Shown: positions 6,562 through 13,353 of the stretch, piece by piece | How the letters are laid out: every line of letters starts with the position of its first letter | Position numbering within the stretch: position 1 is the stretch's first letter | Source: JAVKDP01 sp040222185 | Lineage (GTDB): Bacteria; Bacteroidota; Rhodothermia; Balneolales; Balneolaceae | Direction: 5' to 3' | Length of the DNA stretch: 13,353 nt | Assembly (NCBI GenBank): GCA_040222185.1 | Contig: JAVKDP010000032.1 | Span: 1-13,353 of the forward strand | Notes under the pieces: generated by a model | The model's input: the letters and a program-made list of their open reading frames with translations, nothing else | What the model was told of the DNA's origin: nothing | Databases searched by the model: none | Made by a program: the position numbers and the translations under genes

Positions 6562-9500
6562 ATGAAAGAGCAAAATAAATTAAGATATACTGGAGCGGAA
6601 AAGTCGGCATGTGGCGTTGGTTTTATAGTTAGCAGAAACCAGGACTACAGCCATAACCATCTGCTTGAAGGTCTGCACGCATTGAGATGTGTAGAACATA
6701 GAGGTGCCTGTGCAGCAGATGGAATTACCGGTGACGGAGCCGGAATAATGACCGACATCCCTTTCGAACTTCTGGGCTATGAACAAGATACTGTAGCGGT
6801 TGCTACACTTTTCCTTTCCAGGAAGCGCACAAAACAACAGAAGGCATTAAAGATATTTGAAAGCACCTTTGCCCTTTTTGGTTTGGATATCCTCGAATAT
6901 CGTGATGTACCTGTTAATCAAAGCGGTTTGGGTGAGGACGCAAAGAAAACAGTTCCTGTAATTATGCATGCGGTTATTAAAAGGCCGTATCGTGCAAAAA
7001 CCATGCTTTCTTTTGACAAACGATTATACACTGCAAAGCAACTCACTAAATCAAAGCTATTTAATAGTAATCTGCATAATGAGCTTTTCTTCACTTCTCT
7101 TTCTGCGAAGACCATTGTATATAAAGCCCTCACTCAATCTTATGCTCTTGAAGAGTTTTACCTGGATTTAAAGAATCCAAAGTACACTACTCGTTTCTGT
7201 TTATTTCACAGACGGTTTAGTACCAACACTACTACATCATGGGATAAAGCCCAGCCTTTCCGTTTAATTGGTCATAATGGAGAAATCAATACCATAGCCG
7301 GAAACCGTTCATGGGCTAAATCTCGTGAAAAGATGATTGGTGCGGAGAAAAACGAAATCCTCACAAGAGAAGGCATTAGTGATTCTGGTAGTTTAAATGA
7401 GATGGTTGAAGCGCTCAGGTATCGAAGTAGTATTCCTAATGTAGAAGATATCTTAGCGATCTGTATGCCTCCGGCAACTGAAGGAAATAAATTCTACAAA
7501 TTCTGGAGCCGGGCAATGGAGCCCTGGGATGGTCCTGCTCTTATTACCTATGCAAATGGATATACTATAGGCGCTCGTTTAGATCGGAACGGATTTCGCC
7601 CTTGCCGATGGGCTCGTACCAAAGATCATTTCTACCTTTCTTCAGAAGCCGGCACTTTTAATCTTGATGAAAGTCTTGTGGAAGGAAAAGGAACGTTATA
7701 TGCCGGACGAGGAGTAACGGTTGATCTCTCAGATGGAAGTGTATTGTTCCGAGACCCAAGCCACTCAAAAGAGAATTATGATGCTCCGTTCGATTCAAGA
7801 GTTGAGTTGATCCCTAAAAAAGTTTCTAATATTGAAGAGCGCTACCAGGATAAGCTCCCTTTCTTCTCGTTTACAGATGAAGAGCTTACCAAGATTATCT
7901 ACCCAATGGCCCAAACGGGTAAAGAGCCTATCGGTTCTATGGGTGATACAGCACGGCTTGCAGTACTTTCAACTGAGCCAAGACCATTTTTTGATTTCTT
8001 CTACCAAAACTTTTCACAGGTTACCAATCCTCCACTGGATTACATCCGTGAAAAAGTAGTTACCGATTTAACAGTCTACCTTGGAAAAAAGCCTAACATC
8101 TTTGAGCCTAAAGAACTGATCCCCCCCGCTCCTGCGTATGAAGTAAAAAGTCCGTTTTTGAGCCTTGCCCAAATGGAGTACATCTATTCATGTATTTCAA
8201 ATCAAACAGAGCTCGACCGGGTTGTTCCTTATGTTATCAATACAACATTCAAGAGAACGCATGGAGTTGTGGGCTTCAAAGCAAAACTGGAAAAAATTGG
8301 TGAAGAGGCTATTAACGCAGTTCGTGATGGTCATACTATACTTATTCTTAGCGACAGAGAAGCTAACCTGGAACATACCCCGCTTCCTAGTTTGCTAACG
8401 CTTAGAAAAGTAGTTAACTCCCTGAACGACGAAGGGCTAAAGCTAAATGCTGCCGTTATCGTGGATACTGGTGAAGTGAAGAGTACTCATCATGCTGCAG
8501 CTTTAATCGGCTTTGGTGCACAAGCTGTTTGTCCTTATCTCGCTCTTGATATTGCACGGAATGGTGAGGCGCGCCAGCTTAAAGACCTGGACTCAAATAT
8601 TAAGGAGAAAAACCTGCTTAAAGCTTATGAGAATGGGTTACTGAAAATCATGGCTAAGTCAGGTATTTCTGTAGTACGCAGCTATCAAAGTGCGAAATTA
8701 TATTCAGCCCTTGGTTTGGGGGATGGCATTAAGGATGAATACTTTCCTGGAATCCAAAGCCCGATTGGTGGCCTGGAAATTGACCAGGTAGCTGAAATGG
8801 TGCTTAAGAGAACCCAGCTTAACTCTCAGAAAGAGGTTGAAGAATTTAAACCGTTCAAAAGCTTCCAGTACAAGGAACATGCGCGGGGTAAAATGGGTGA
8901 AAAGCATTCCATGACTAACACCCGTTCCAAGCTCATTCACAATTTAGTTCGTGAGAAAGATCTCGACCTGAATGACATGGAGCTATTTGATGAATATCTA
9001 AAACTTGGCCTGGATGATGAACCTGTTGCATTGCGTCATCTGTTCAATCCTAGAAAAGCCAAGACCCCGGTTAAGCTCGATGCCGTAAAACCAGTTGATC
9101 ATATCCTTCCAACTTTTGGCTCAGGAGCAATGTCGTTTGGGGCCATTAGCGCTGAATCTCAAAGAGATATATTCCTTGCCATGAGAGAAATTGGCGGAAG
9201 GTGTAACAGTGGTGAAGGTGGTGAAAACCCTTTTTACTTTGAAGAAGGAATCGGTGCTACAATCAAGCAAATTGCTTCAGGTAGATTTGGTGTTACTGCT
9301 GAGTATTTAGTTTCAGGTGAAGAAATCCAGATTAAAGTATGCCAGGGTGCAAAACCCGGAGAAGGCGGCCAGTTAATGGGTCTAAAGGTAGATGCTGATA
9401 TTGCTAAAGCCCGTTATGCTAATCCGGGCTTCGACTTGATCTCCCCACCGCCATTGCATGATATTTATAGTATTGAAGATTTAAAGCAACTTATCAATGA

Positions 9501-11001
9501 TCTGAAGCAAGTACATCCAAATGGAAAAGTAAGTGTAAAGCTTGTTGCCGGTGAAAATATCGGAACCATTGCTGTTGGAGTGGCTAAGGCTGGTGCTGAT
9601 TCAATACAGGTTTCTGGTGGGGAAGGTGGAACAGGCGCGGCTTCTCTTTCTTCTATGAAACATGCCGGGCTCCCCTGGGAAATCGGATTGCTTGAAGTTC
9701 ATCAGGCCCTGGTTGAAAACAATCTCAGAGATCGGGTAATCCTGAGAACTGATGGTGGACTTTGCTCCGGAAAAGACATCGTTCTAGCATCTATTCTTGG
9801 TGCGGAAGAATTCGACTTCGGAAAACTTCTTCTTATTGCAGAAGGCTGTGTTATGGCTCGTATTTGTGAGAAAAACACTTGCCCAACTGGTATCGCAACC
9901 CATGATCCTAAGTTCAAAGCCAAGTACAAAGGCCATAAAGATCATATCATAAAAACGTTGACTTACATTGCAGAAGATGTGCGTAGGATTTTGGCAACGA
10001 TGGGCGAGACTTCGTTACAAGATATTTGTGGAAATACGGAGCTACTTTCCATTAACGGAACACATATTGACCTGATCAATGAACTGAATCTTGATCTTAG
10101 CTTCTTTATTGATGCTCCGGCTTATAAAAAAGAAGCCGAACTAGAAAGCCTTGCTGAGCCTATCAGTGAATTGAATACTACACTGGTAAATGAACTTACT
10201 GAATACATTGATCAGGATGTTGATGTAAGCAAAGAGTACCCGATCATAAATACAGACCGATCTGCTTTAGCTACGCTATTCGGATACCTGGCTGAAAGAG
10301 TTAGCAAAGCCAGACTGGCGGGGATCAAAGGCGAACAAACCGATGTCAAACCTTACACAAAGAAAATCAATCTAACCTTTAAAGGAAGTGCAGGGCAAAG
10401 CTTCGGGGTGTTCCAGACCAAAGATGTTGATATCCGTTTAATTGGTGAAGCCAACGATTCGGTTTGTAAATCAATGTCCGGAGGTAAAACAGTGATAGTT
10501 CCTCCCGAAAATGCTACTTACAAGCCTGAGGATAACGCCATCATTGGGAATTGTACATTGTATGGTGCCACAGGAGGCCAACTCTTTGTATATGGCCAGG
10601 CCGGTGATCGAGTTGCCGTCCGAAACAGTGGTGCCACTGCCGTAGTTGAAGGAACAGGACTTCATGCCTGTGAATATATGACCAATGGTACAGTGGTTAA
10701 CCTGGGTTCTACATCCGATAATATAGGAGCTGGGATGACGGGTGGTGTACTTTATATGTATGAAGATCCGGGTTCTAAAATTAATAAAGATTACATCGGT
10801 GAAGACGATATCAGTGCGGCAGATTTGTCAAAGCTTAAATCAATCCTTAAGGAGTATTTAAAAGAAACAGGTTCTTCACGAGCAAAATACATCTTGTCTG
10901 ATTGGGAAAAAGCTTCATCACAGATAAAGAAATTCGTACCACTTTCTATGATTGGAAAATCAAAAGCAGTAAAGGGTAAAGCAGAAGGGAGTCCAATCTA
11001 G
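6562..11001 (+). CDS. gltB: Glutamate synthase large subunit GltB
   Basis: This enzyme makes two glutamates from glutamine and 2-oxoglutarate. The 1479-residue length is normal for the alpha subunit (E. coli about 1486). ATG 6562 leaves a 16-residue propeptide before Cys17 (SACGVGF), the N-terminal nucleophile of the class II glutaminase domain, which also shows VEHRGACAADG and HNGEINT. A central domain spans about 455-740 and the FMN/2-oxoglutarate domain about 790-1180 (GSGAMSFGAIS, NSGEGGENP, GGEGGTGA). Cys1096, Cys1102 and Cys1107 (C-x5-C-x4-C) bind the 3Fe-4S cluster. About 1225-1406 is the GXGXG beta-helix. Overall length and the cysteine positions suggest no ferredoxin-loop insertion, favouring the NADPH type, but no gltD reductase subunit follows. 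Ferredoxin dependence is therefore not excluded, and IAEGCVMARIC resembles ferredoxin-type sequences. The only Shine-Dalgarno-like bases (GAGGA) abut the ATG. It appears monocistronic, with palindromes upstream. Confidence 0.97.
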   Translation: MKEQNKLRYTGAEKSACGVGFIVSRNQDYSHNHLLEGLHALRCVEHRGACAADGITGDGAGIMTDIPFELLGYEQDTVAVATLFLSRKRTKQQKALKIFESTFALFGLDILEYRDVPVNQSGLGEDAKKTVPVIMHAVIKRPYRAKTMLSFDKRLYTAKQLTKSKLFNSNLHNELFFTSLSAKTIVYKALTQSYALEEFYLDLKNPKYTTRFCLFHRRFSTNTTTSWDKAQPFRLIGHNGEINTIAGNRSWAKSREKMIGAEKNEILTREGISDSGSLNEMVEALRYRSSIPNVEDILAICMPPATEGNKFYKFWSRAMEPWDGPALITYANGYTIGARLDRNGFRPCRWARTKDHFYLSSEAGTFNLDESLVEGKGTLYAGRGVTVDLSDGSVLFRDPSHSKENYDAPFDSRVELIPKKVSNIEERYQDKLPFFSFTDEELTKIIYPMAQTGKEPIGSMGDTARLAVLSTEPRPFFDFFYQNFSQVTNPPLDYIREKVVTDLTVYLGKKPNIFEPKELIPPAPAYEVKSPFLSLAQMEYIYSCISNQTELDRVVPYVINTTFKRTHGVVGFKAKLEKIGEEAINAVRDGHTILILSDREANLEHTPLPSLLTLRKVVNSLNDEGLKLNAAVIVDTGEVKSTHHAAALIGFGAQAVCPYLALDIARNGEARQLKDLDSNIKEKNLLKAYENGLLKIMAKSGISVVRSYQSAKLYSALGLGDGIKDEYFPGIQSPIGGLEIDQVAEMVLKRTQLNSQKEVEEFKPFKSFQYKEHARGKMGEKHSMTNTRSKLIHNLVREKDLDLNDMELFDEYLKLGLDDEPVALRHLFNPRKAKTPVKLDAVKPVDHILPTFGSGAMSFGAISAESQRDIFLAMREIGGRCNSGEGGENPFYFEEGIGATIKQIASGRFGVTAEYLVSGEEIQIKVCQGAKPGEGGQLMGLKVDADIAKARYANPGFDLISPPPLHDIYSIEDLKQLINDLKQVHPNGKVSVKLVAGENIGTIAVGVAKAGADSIQVSGGEGGTGAASLSSMKHAGLPWEIGLLEVHQALVENNLRDRVILRTDGGLCSGKDIVLASILGAEEFDFGKLLLIAEGCVMARICEKNTCPTGIATHDPKFKAKYKGHKDHIIKTLTYIAEDVRRILATMGETSLQDICGNTELLSINGTHIDLINELNLDLSFFIDAPAYKKEAELESLAEPISELNTTLVNELTEYIDQDVDVSKEYPIINTDRSALATLFGYLAERVSKARLAGIKGEQTDVKPYTKKINLTFKGSAGQSFGVFQTKDVDIRLIGEANDSVCKSMSGGKTVIVPPENATYKPEDNAIIGNCTLYGATGGQLFVYGQAGDRVAVRNSGATAVVEGTGLHACEYMTNGTVVNLGSTSDNIGAGMTGGVLYMYEDPGSKINKDYIGEDDISAADLSKLKSILKEYLKETGSSRAKYILSDWEKASSQIKKFVPLSMIGKSKAVKGKAEGSPI

Positions 11002-11084
11002 GACGATTCTCAAGGTAGATGACCGACCCTCGGCAGAGTGCATTGTCTCCCAAAGGCAGTGTCTTTGCCCCGGGTTATGTTTAG

Positions 11085-11170
11085 GAAATTAAAGATTATG
11101 AATTAAAAATTATGAATTGTAGCTCTAGCCATACCTACAATTCATAATTTTGAATCTTTAATTCATAATT
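11085..11170. repeat. AT-rich intergenic inverted repeat, copy 1
   Basis: A perfect 17-bp stem (11106-11122 with 11135-11151, ending ATGAATTGTAG) closes a 12-base loop. The flanks carry further ATTATGAATT and AATTCATAATT units that can extend or shift the pairing. The element fills the gap between converging gltB and the - strand membrane protein gene, so it could also act as a two-way terminator. It shares edge sequences with the inverted repeat at 12789-12859. The rest of this gap, 11002-11084, is less AT-rich and holds only short possible hairpins. Confidence 0.7.
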
Positions 11171-11175
11171 CTCTT

Positions 11176-11745
11176 CTACTCCACCAACATCGCTTTTAAA
11201 GACTCCAACTCCCTGAGTTTAGACACATAGCACCCGTGCTCCCATCTGCTTGCGAAATACATTACAATAAAGAACACTACGATTGCAGGAATCATCCACG
11301 AAAAGCCTGAAGTCACCCATTCTCCTATCAAGGCTCCTATAGATATCACTGGAAATACTTTATACAAGAATGTTCCAGATAACATAACCTGGTGATTTGA
11401 ATTCGAAAGAGCATGTTCCAGGTCCCCCATCATGGTATTCTCAAACCTGCCCTCGCCCTTCTTCCTTTCACTTCTTTTAAACCACAGGTAAGCAGCTCCT
11501 AAATAAAACACGATAGCTGCAAAGTATTTAAAGATGATATGCTCTCCCCTAACAAGATTTGCCAGTAAAATAATTGACCCGGCAACCAACAAGGAAATCA
11601 TTATTATAACCTCAGCCAGTGATACCAGTTGCTGCGAGCGTTTTTTCTTCGTTCTGATTCTATTATGTAATGCGTCTTCATTGATCACGTATAAGTGTTC
11701 ACTATTCTGTGAGTCCCATATTTTCTTCATTTCATCAAACTCCAT
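11176..11745 (-). CDS. Four-helix membrane protein paired with ECF sigma factor
   Basis: The 189-residue protein starts with a soluble, charged segment (MEFDEMKKIWDSQN, then a K/R-rich stretch at residues 32-36). Four predicted membrane helices follow at about 41-65, 71-89, 124-143 and 148-166, with a short charged C-terminus. I chose ATG 11745 over the in-frame TTG at 11754, because it gives the usual N-terminus and a GAGAAG stretch sits just upstream. The start lies inside the sigma factor gene, an 11-base overlap that suggests translational coupling. Proteins with this N-terminal pattern behind ECF sigma genes are familiar from Bacteroidota genomes. An anti-sigma or signal-sensing role is inferred from context only. 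It has no zinc-finger (ZAS) or FecR motif, so it is not a standard anti-sigma factor. Its stop lies six bases from the intergenic inverted repeat. Confidence 0.85.
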   Translation of the reverse strand: MEFDEMKKIWDSQNSEHLYVINEDALHNRIRTKKKRSQQLVSLAEVIIMISLLVAGSIILLANLVRGEHIIFKYFAAIVFYLGAAYLWFKRSERKKGEGRFENTMMGDLEHALSNSNHQVMLSGTFLYKVFPVISIGALIGEWVTSGFSWMIPAIVVFFIVMYFASRWEHGCYVSKLRELESLKAMLVE

Positions 11746-12247
11746 GCTTCTCAAATTTTTGTGATTGAGTAGTTAAATACTTTTTAATTCGGTGAATCTT
11801 CACCCCAATGTTACTTTCTGATATACCAAGAACTTCAGCCATCTCCTTATAACTGAAACCGTCCAGGAGCAACAGCGTTAATGAACGATCAACCTCATTC
11901 AGTTTGGCAATCTCGCCATAAAGCCAGGCCAGGCGTTCATCAACAGGTTCTTCCCGTTCCTCCAACAAGTGCTCCACATGTTCAAATGGATACTGGTTAT
12001 CCTTGTATTTGCTCTCTGTTCTATTTCGCCTTAATGCTGTATTCAGAGAGACTCTATACAACCAGGTACTCACTTGCGATTCCTTTCTGAAGTTGGGAAT
12101 CGATCGCCACACCTGAAGCGAAATATCCTGAAAAAGATCTTCCTGGTCAGCCAGGTTAAATGCATACGCCCGTACTACTTTAAAAAGCAGTGGACGGTAT
12201 TTCCCCAACCAGGTATCGAAAATCCTTTTCTGTTCTTCTTCTGTCAT
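11735..12247 (-). CDS. ECF (sigma-70 family) RNA polymerase sigma factor
   Basis: The 170-residue protein has the two-domain ECF layout. Region 2 spans about residues 12-77, with core polymerase and -10 contacts (DQEDLFQDISLQVW, STWLYRVSLNTALRRNR). Region 4 spans about 110-158, with the helix-turn-helix FSYKEMAEVLGISESNIGVKIHRIKK that reads the -35 element. There is no C-terminal extension. ATG 12247 has no obvious Shine-Dalgarno. It overlaps the downstream membrane protein gene by 11 bases, the usual arrangement of a sigma factor with its regulator, and is divergent from hisE across 192 bases. It probably directs transcription of a small regulon in response to an envelope or environmental signal; the signal and targets are unknown. 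Confidence 0.94.
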   Translation of the reverse strand: MTEEEQKRIFDTWLGKYRPLLFKVVRAYAFNLADQEDLFQDISLQVWRSIPNFRKESQVSTWLYRVSLNTALRRNRTESKYKDNQYPFEHVEHLLEEREEPVDERLAWLYGEIAKLNEVDRSLTLLLLDGFSYKEMAEVLGISESNIGVKIHRIKKYLTTQSQKFEKHGV

Positions 12248-12265
12248 CTATAGATCATTTGCCCT

Positions 12266-12296
12266 GTTAGTACCACTACTCTACACATTTCTTACA
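12266..12296 (-). promoter_or_regulatory. Possible ECF-type autoregulated promoter of the sigma gene
   Basis: Read on the - strand, TGTAAGAAA (12288-12296) and TACTAAC (12266-12272) lie 15 bases apart, 19 bases before the sigma ATG. The AA-containing upstream element and short spacer resemble ECF promoters, which the sigma factor itself often uses. The call rests on appearance alone. The rest of the 192-base divergent gap is AT-rich, and I see no convincing promoter for hisE in it. Confidence 0.3.
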
Positions 12297-12439
12297 TCAA
12301 AATGATCTTTTTTAAAAAAACTCCAAAAATCACCCTTATTAAGCCTAAATATCCATATTAAATTTCTTCAACACTTTGATTCGGAGCTTTAAATTGTTGA
12401 ACTTCGTGTCCAATTTTTAATCAGGGATTACTATTACCT

Positions 12440-12787
12440 ATGGGTGTTAAAAAGCCATTGACCGATTTAGATCTCGTTTTTCTTAGGGAACTCGAGGATC
12501 TTTTATATGACCGTAAAGACCAGATGCCACGAGGCTCTTATACTACCACGATGTTCAAGAAAGGCCTGGATAAAATTGCCCAGAAGGTAGGTGAAGAAGC
12601 TGTAGAAACAGTTATTGCTTCAAAGAACAAAGGCTCAAAAGGAAAAAAAGAAACGATTGAAGAAGCTTCAGACCTGCTCTTTCATCTGATGCTGCTCCTC
12701 GCTCAAAAGAATATCCCGATGCACAAAGTGGTAAAAACGCTCAGAAAACGCCACGACAAAGGTAATCACAAACATATCGGCGAGTAA
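12440..12787 (+). CDS. hisE: Phosphoribosyl-ATP pyrophosphatase HisE (stand-alone)
   Basis: HisE hydrolyses phosphoribosyl-ATP to phosphoribosyl-AMP and pyrophosphate, the second step of histidine synthesis. The 115 residues form an all-alpha MazG-like domain. GSYTTTMFKKGLDKIAQKVGEEAVE carries the metal-binding Glu52, Glu53 and Glu56, and EEASDLLFHL carries Glu74, Glu75 and Asp78. Length and motifs fit a free HisE; there is no HisI domain in front, although HisI-HisE fusions are common in Bacteroidota. ATG 12440 has no Shine-Dalgarno and gives a short natural N-terminus. Its neighbours are a divergent ECF sigma gene and, 118 bases downstream, a HAD gene, so it is not in a his operon. It needs HisG and HisI encoded elsewhere. 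Confidence 0.95.
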   Translation: MGVKKPLTDLDLVFLRELEDLLYDRKDQMPRGSYTTTMFKKGLDKIAQKVGEEAVETVIASKNKGSKGKKETIEEASDLLFHLMLLLAQKNIPMHKVVKTLRKRHDKGNHKHIGE

Positions 12788-12788
12788 G

Positions 12789-12859
12789 AAATTAAAAACT
12801 TCAGATTATGGATTTTGGATTAGTGCAGTCACTAATCCAAAATCCATAATTCATAATTA
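12789..12859. repeat. Long intergenic inverted repeat, copy 2 (21-bp perfect stem)
   Basis: Arms 12805-12825 and 12830-12850 (outer half ATTATGGATTTTGG) pair perfectly around a 4-base CAGT loop, making the strongest hairpin in the window. It starts 17 bases after the hisE stop. The edges GAAATTAAA on the left, AGATTATGRATT at the arm base, and CATAATTCATAATT on the right recall the element at 11085-11170. No T run follows, so a simple Rho-independent terminator is not certain; it may still end hisE transcription. Confidence 0.8.
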
Positions 12860-12905
12860 TTCAAACATCGCCTCAATTCTCTAAACATCATAACCCTCTC
12901 TCCTA

Positions 12906-13346
12906 ATGCTAAAAGGCATAATATTCGACATGGACGGTACGATGATCGACAACATGATGATCCATCACCAGGCATGGCAGAAGAAATTCGCTGAATACGG
13001 GTTAGAGATGACACTTGAGGAAGTGCATCAAAAAGCACACGGGGTAAACACTGAAATCCTGAAACGTTTATTTGGTAACCGTTACTCTCTTGAAGATAGG
13101 CTTCGTATTTCTCATGAAAAAGAACTCGAATACCAAAAGATCTTTGAACCTCAACTGGCTCTTTTAGATGGTTTACCCGAATTACTACACGAACTAAAAG
13201 GCCGGAATATCCCAATGGGTATTGGTTCGGCTGCACCTCCCTTTAATGTCGAGTTTGTGCGAAATAAACTTGATCTGTGGCATTACTTCGATGCAGTGAA
13301 TCACGCAGATGAGGTAGCGCACGGGAAGCCCCATCCGGACATCTAG
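12906..13346 (+). CDS. HAD-family hydrolase, beta-phosphoglucomutase-like, cut short by in-frame TAG
   Basis: The first 146 residues are a normal HAD (subfamily IA) start. Motif I is DMDGT with the nucleophile Asp8 and Asp10, a helical cap follows (HHQAWQKKF), motif II Ser108 is in GIGSAAPP, and motif III Lys141 is in GKPHPDI. Relatives run to about 210-225 residues and continue GKPHPDIYL or FL, whereas here the next codon is TAG and the bases after it read Leu-Arg. A TAC-to-TAG change would restore the expected DIYLR. The missing part would contain motif IV, the acidic magnesium ligands, so a product ending here should be inactive. The stop is seven bases from the window end, so a sequence or assembly error at an edge is as likely as a true nonsense mutation. 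Substrate (sugar phosphate, or similar) is unknown. Confidence 0.8.
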   Translation: MLKGIIFDMDGTMIDNMMIHHQAWQKKFAEYGLEMTLEEVHQKAHGVNTEILKRLFGNRYSLEDRLRISHEKELEYQKIFEPQLALLDGLPELLHELKGRNIPMGIGSAAPPFNVEFVRNKLDLWHYFDAVNHADEVAHGKPHPDI

Positions 13347-13353
13347 CTGAGAG

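Noticed and set aside
11746..11754. TTG start extending the membrane protein by three residues
   Set aside because: ATG 11745 fits the N-terminal pattern better and has a purine-rich stretch upstream.
12832..13236. Open frame of 134 codons on the - strand
   Set aside because: It is antisense to the HAD gene and begins inside the palindromic repeat; the HAD motifs support the + strand frame.
1..13353. CRISPR array, transposase, integrase, phage or toxin-antitoxin genes
   Set aside because: No regularly spaced repeats or matching proteins were seen on either strand.

Overview
The window looks like chromosomal DNA from a free-living, probably marine or saline, bacterium of the Bacteroidota/Balneolota/Rhodothermota group. 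Three things point there. The first gene ends in a type IX secretion (Por-type) sorting tail with the QNYPNPFNPST signature. Start codons mostly lack a Shine-Dalgarno sequence. The tRNA gene is preceded by a TAnnTTTG-type promoter box of the kind used in Bacteroidota. The genus is not determined. Both window edges cut through genes.

Bases 1 to about 5160 are accessory carbohydrate metabolism. On the + strand is the C-terminal 1087 residues of a very large secreted protein: the end of a ThuA domain, a PQQ-type glucose/sorbosone dehydrogenase domain, PKD, CBM6-like and PA14 domains, and a T9SS tail. Facing it on the - strand are a secreted GH29 alpha-L-fucosidase and, 44 bases after it, a small two-helix membrane protein. 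One shared hairpin terminator separates the two converging units. The enzymes suggest breakdown or oxidation of algal-type, fucose-containing glycans, although their substrates cannot be read from sequence.

Bases 5261 to 5401 hold a tRNA(CAU) gene on the - strand with its own terminator and promoter. It resembles the AUA-reading tRNA-Ile2 more than elongator tRNA-Met. It marks the switch to core metabolism: hisF (histidine biosynthesis), a 283-base regulatory gap containing three perfect inverted repeats, and gltB (glutamate synthase large subunit) with no gltD beside it. HisF uses glutamine-derived ammonia, and GltB also consumes glutamine, so both belong to nitrogen and amino-acid metabolism.

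From 11002 on there is a 174-base gap with a long AT-rich inverted repeat. It is followed by a - strand pair of an ECF sigma factor and an overlapping four-helix membrane protein (possible anti-sigma partner), a divergent stand-alone hisE, a second long inverted repeat related to the first, and a HAD-family phosphatase/phosphoglucomutase-like gene. That last ORF hits an in-frame TAG just after its GKPHPD motif, seven bases before the window ends.

I found no CRISPR array, transposase, integrase, phage gene or recognisable defence system, and I do not claim a new system. The best leads are the palindromes upstream of gltB, the pair of related intergenic palindromic elements, the single-base nonsense codon in the HAD gene, and the sigma factor/membrane protein pair.
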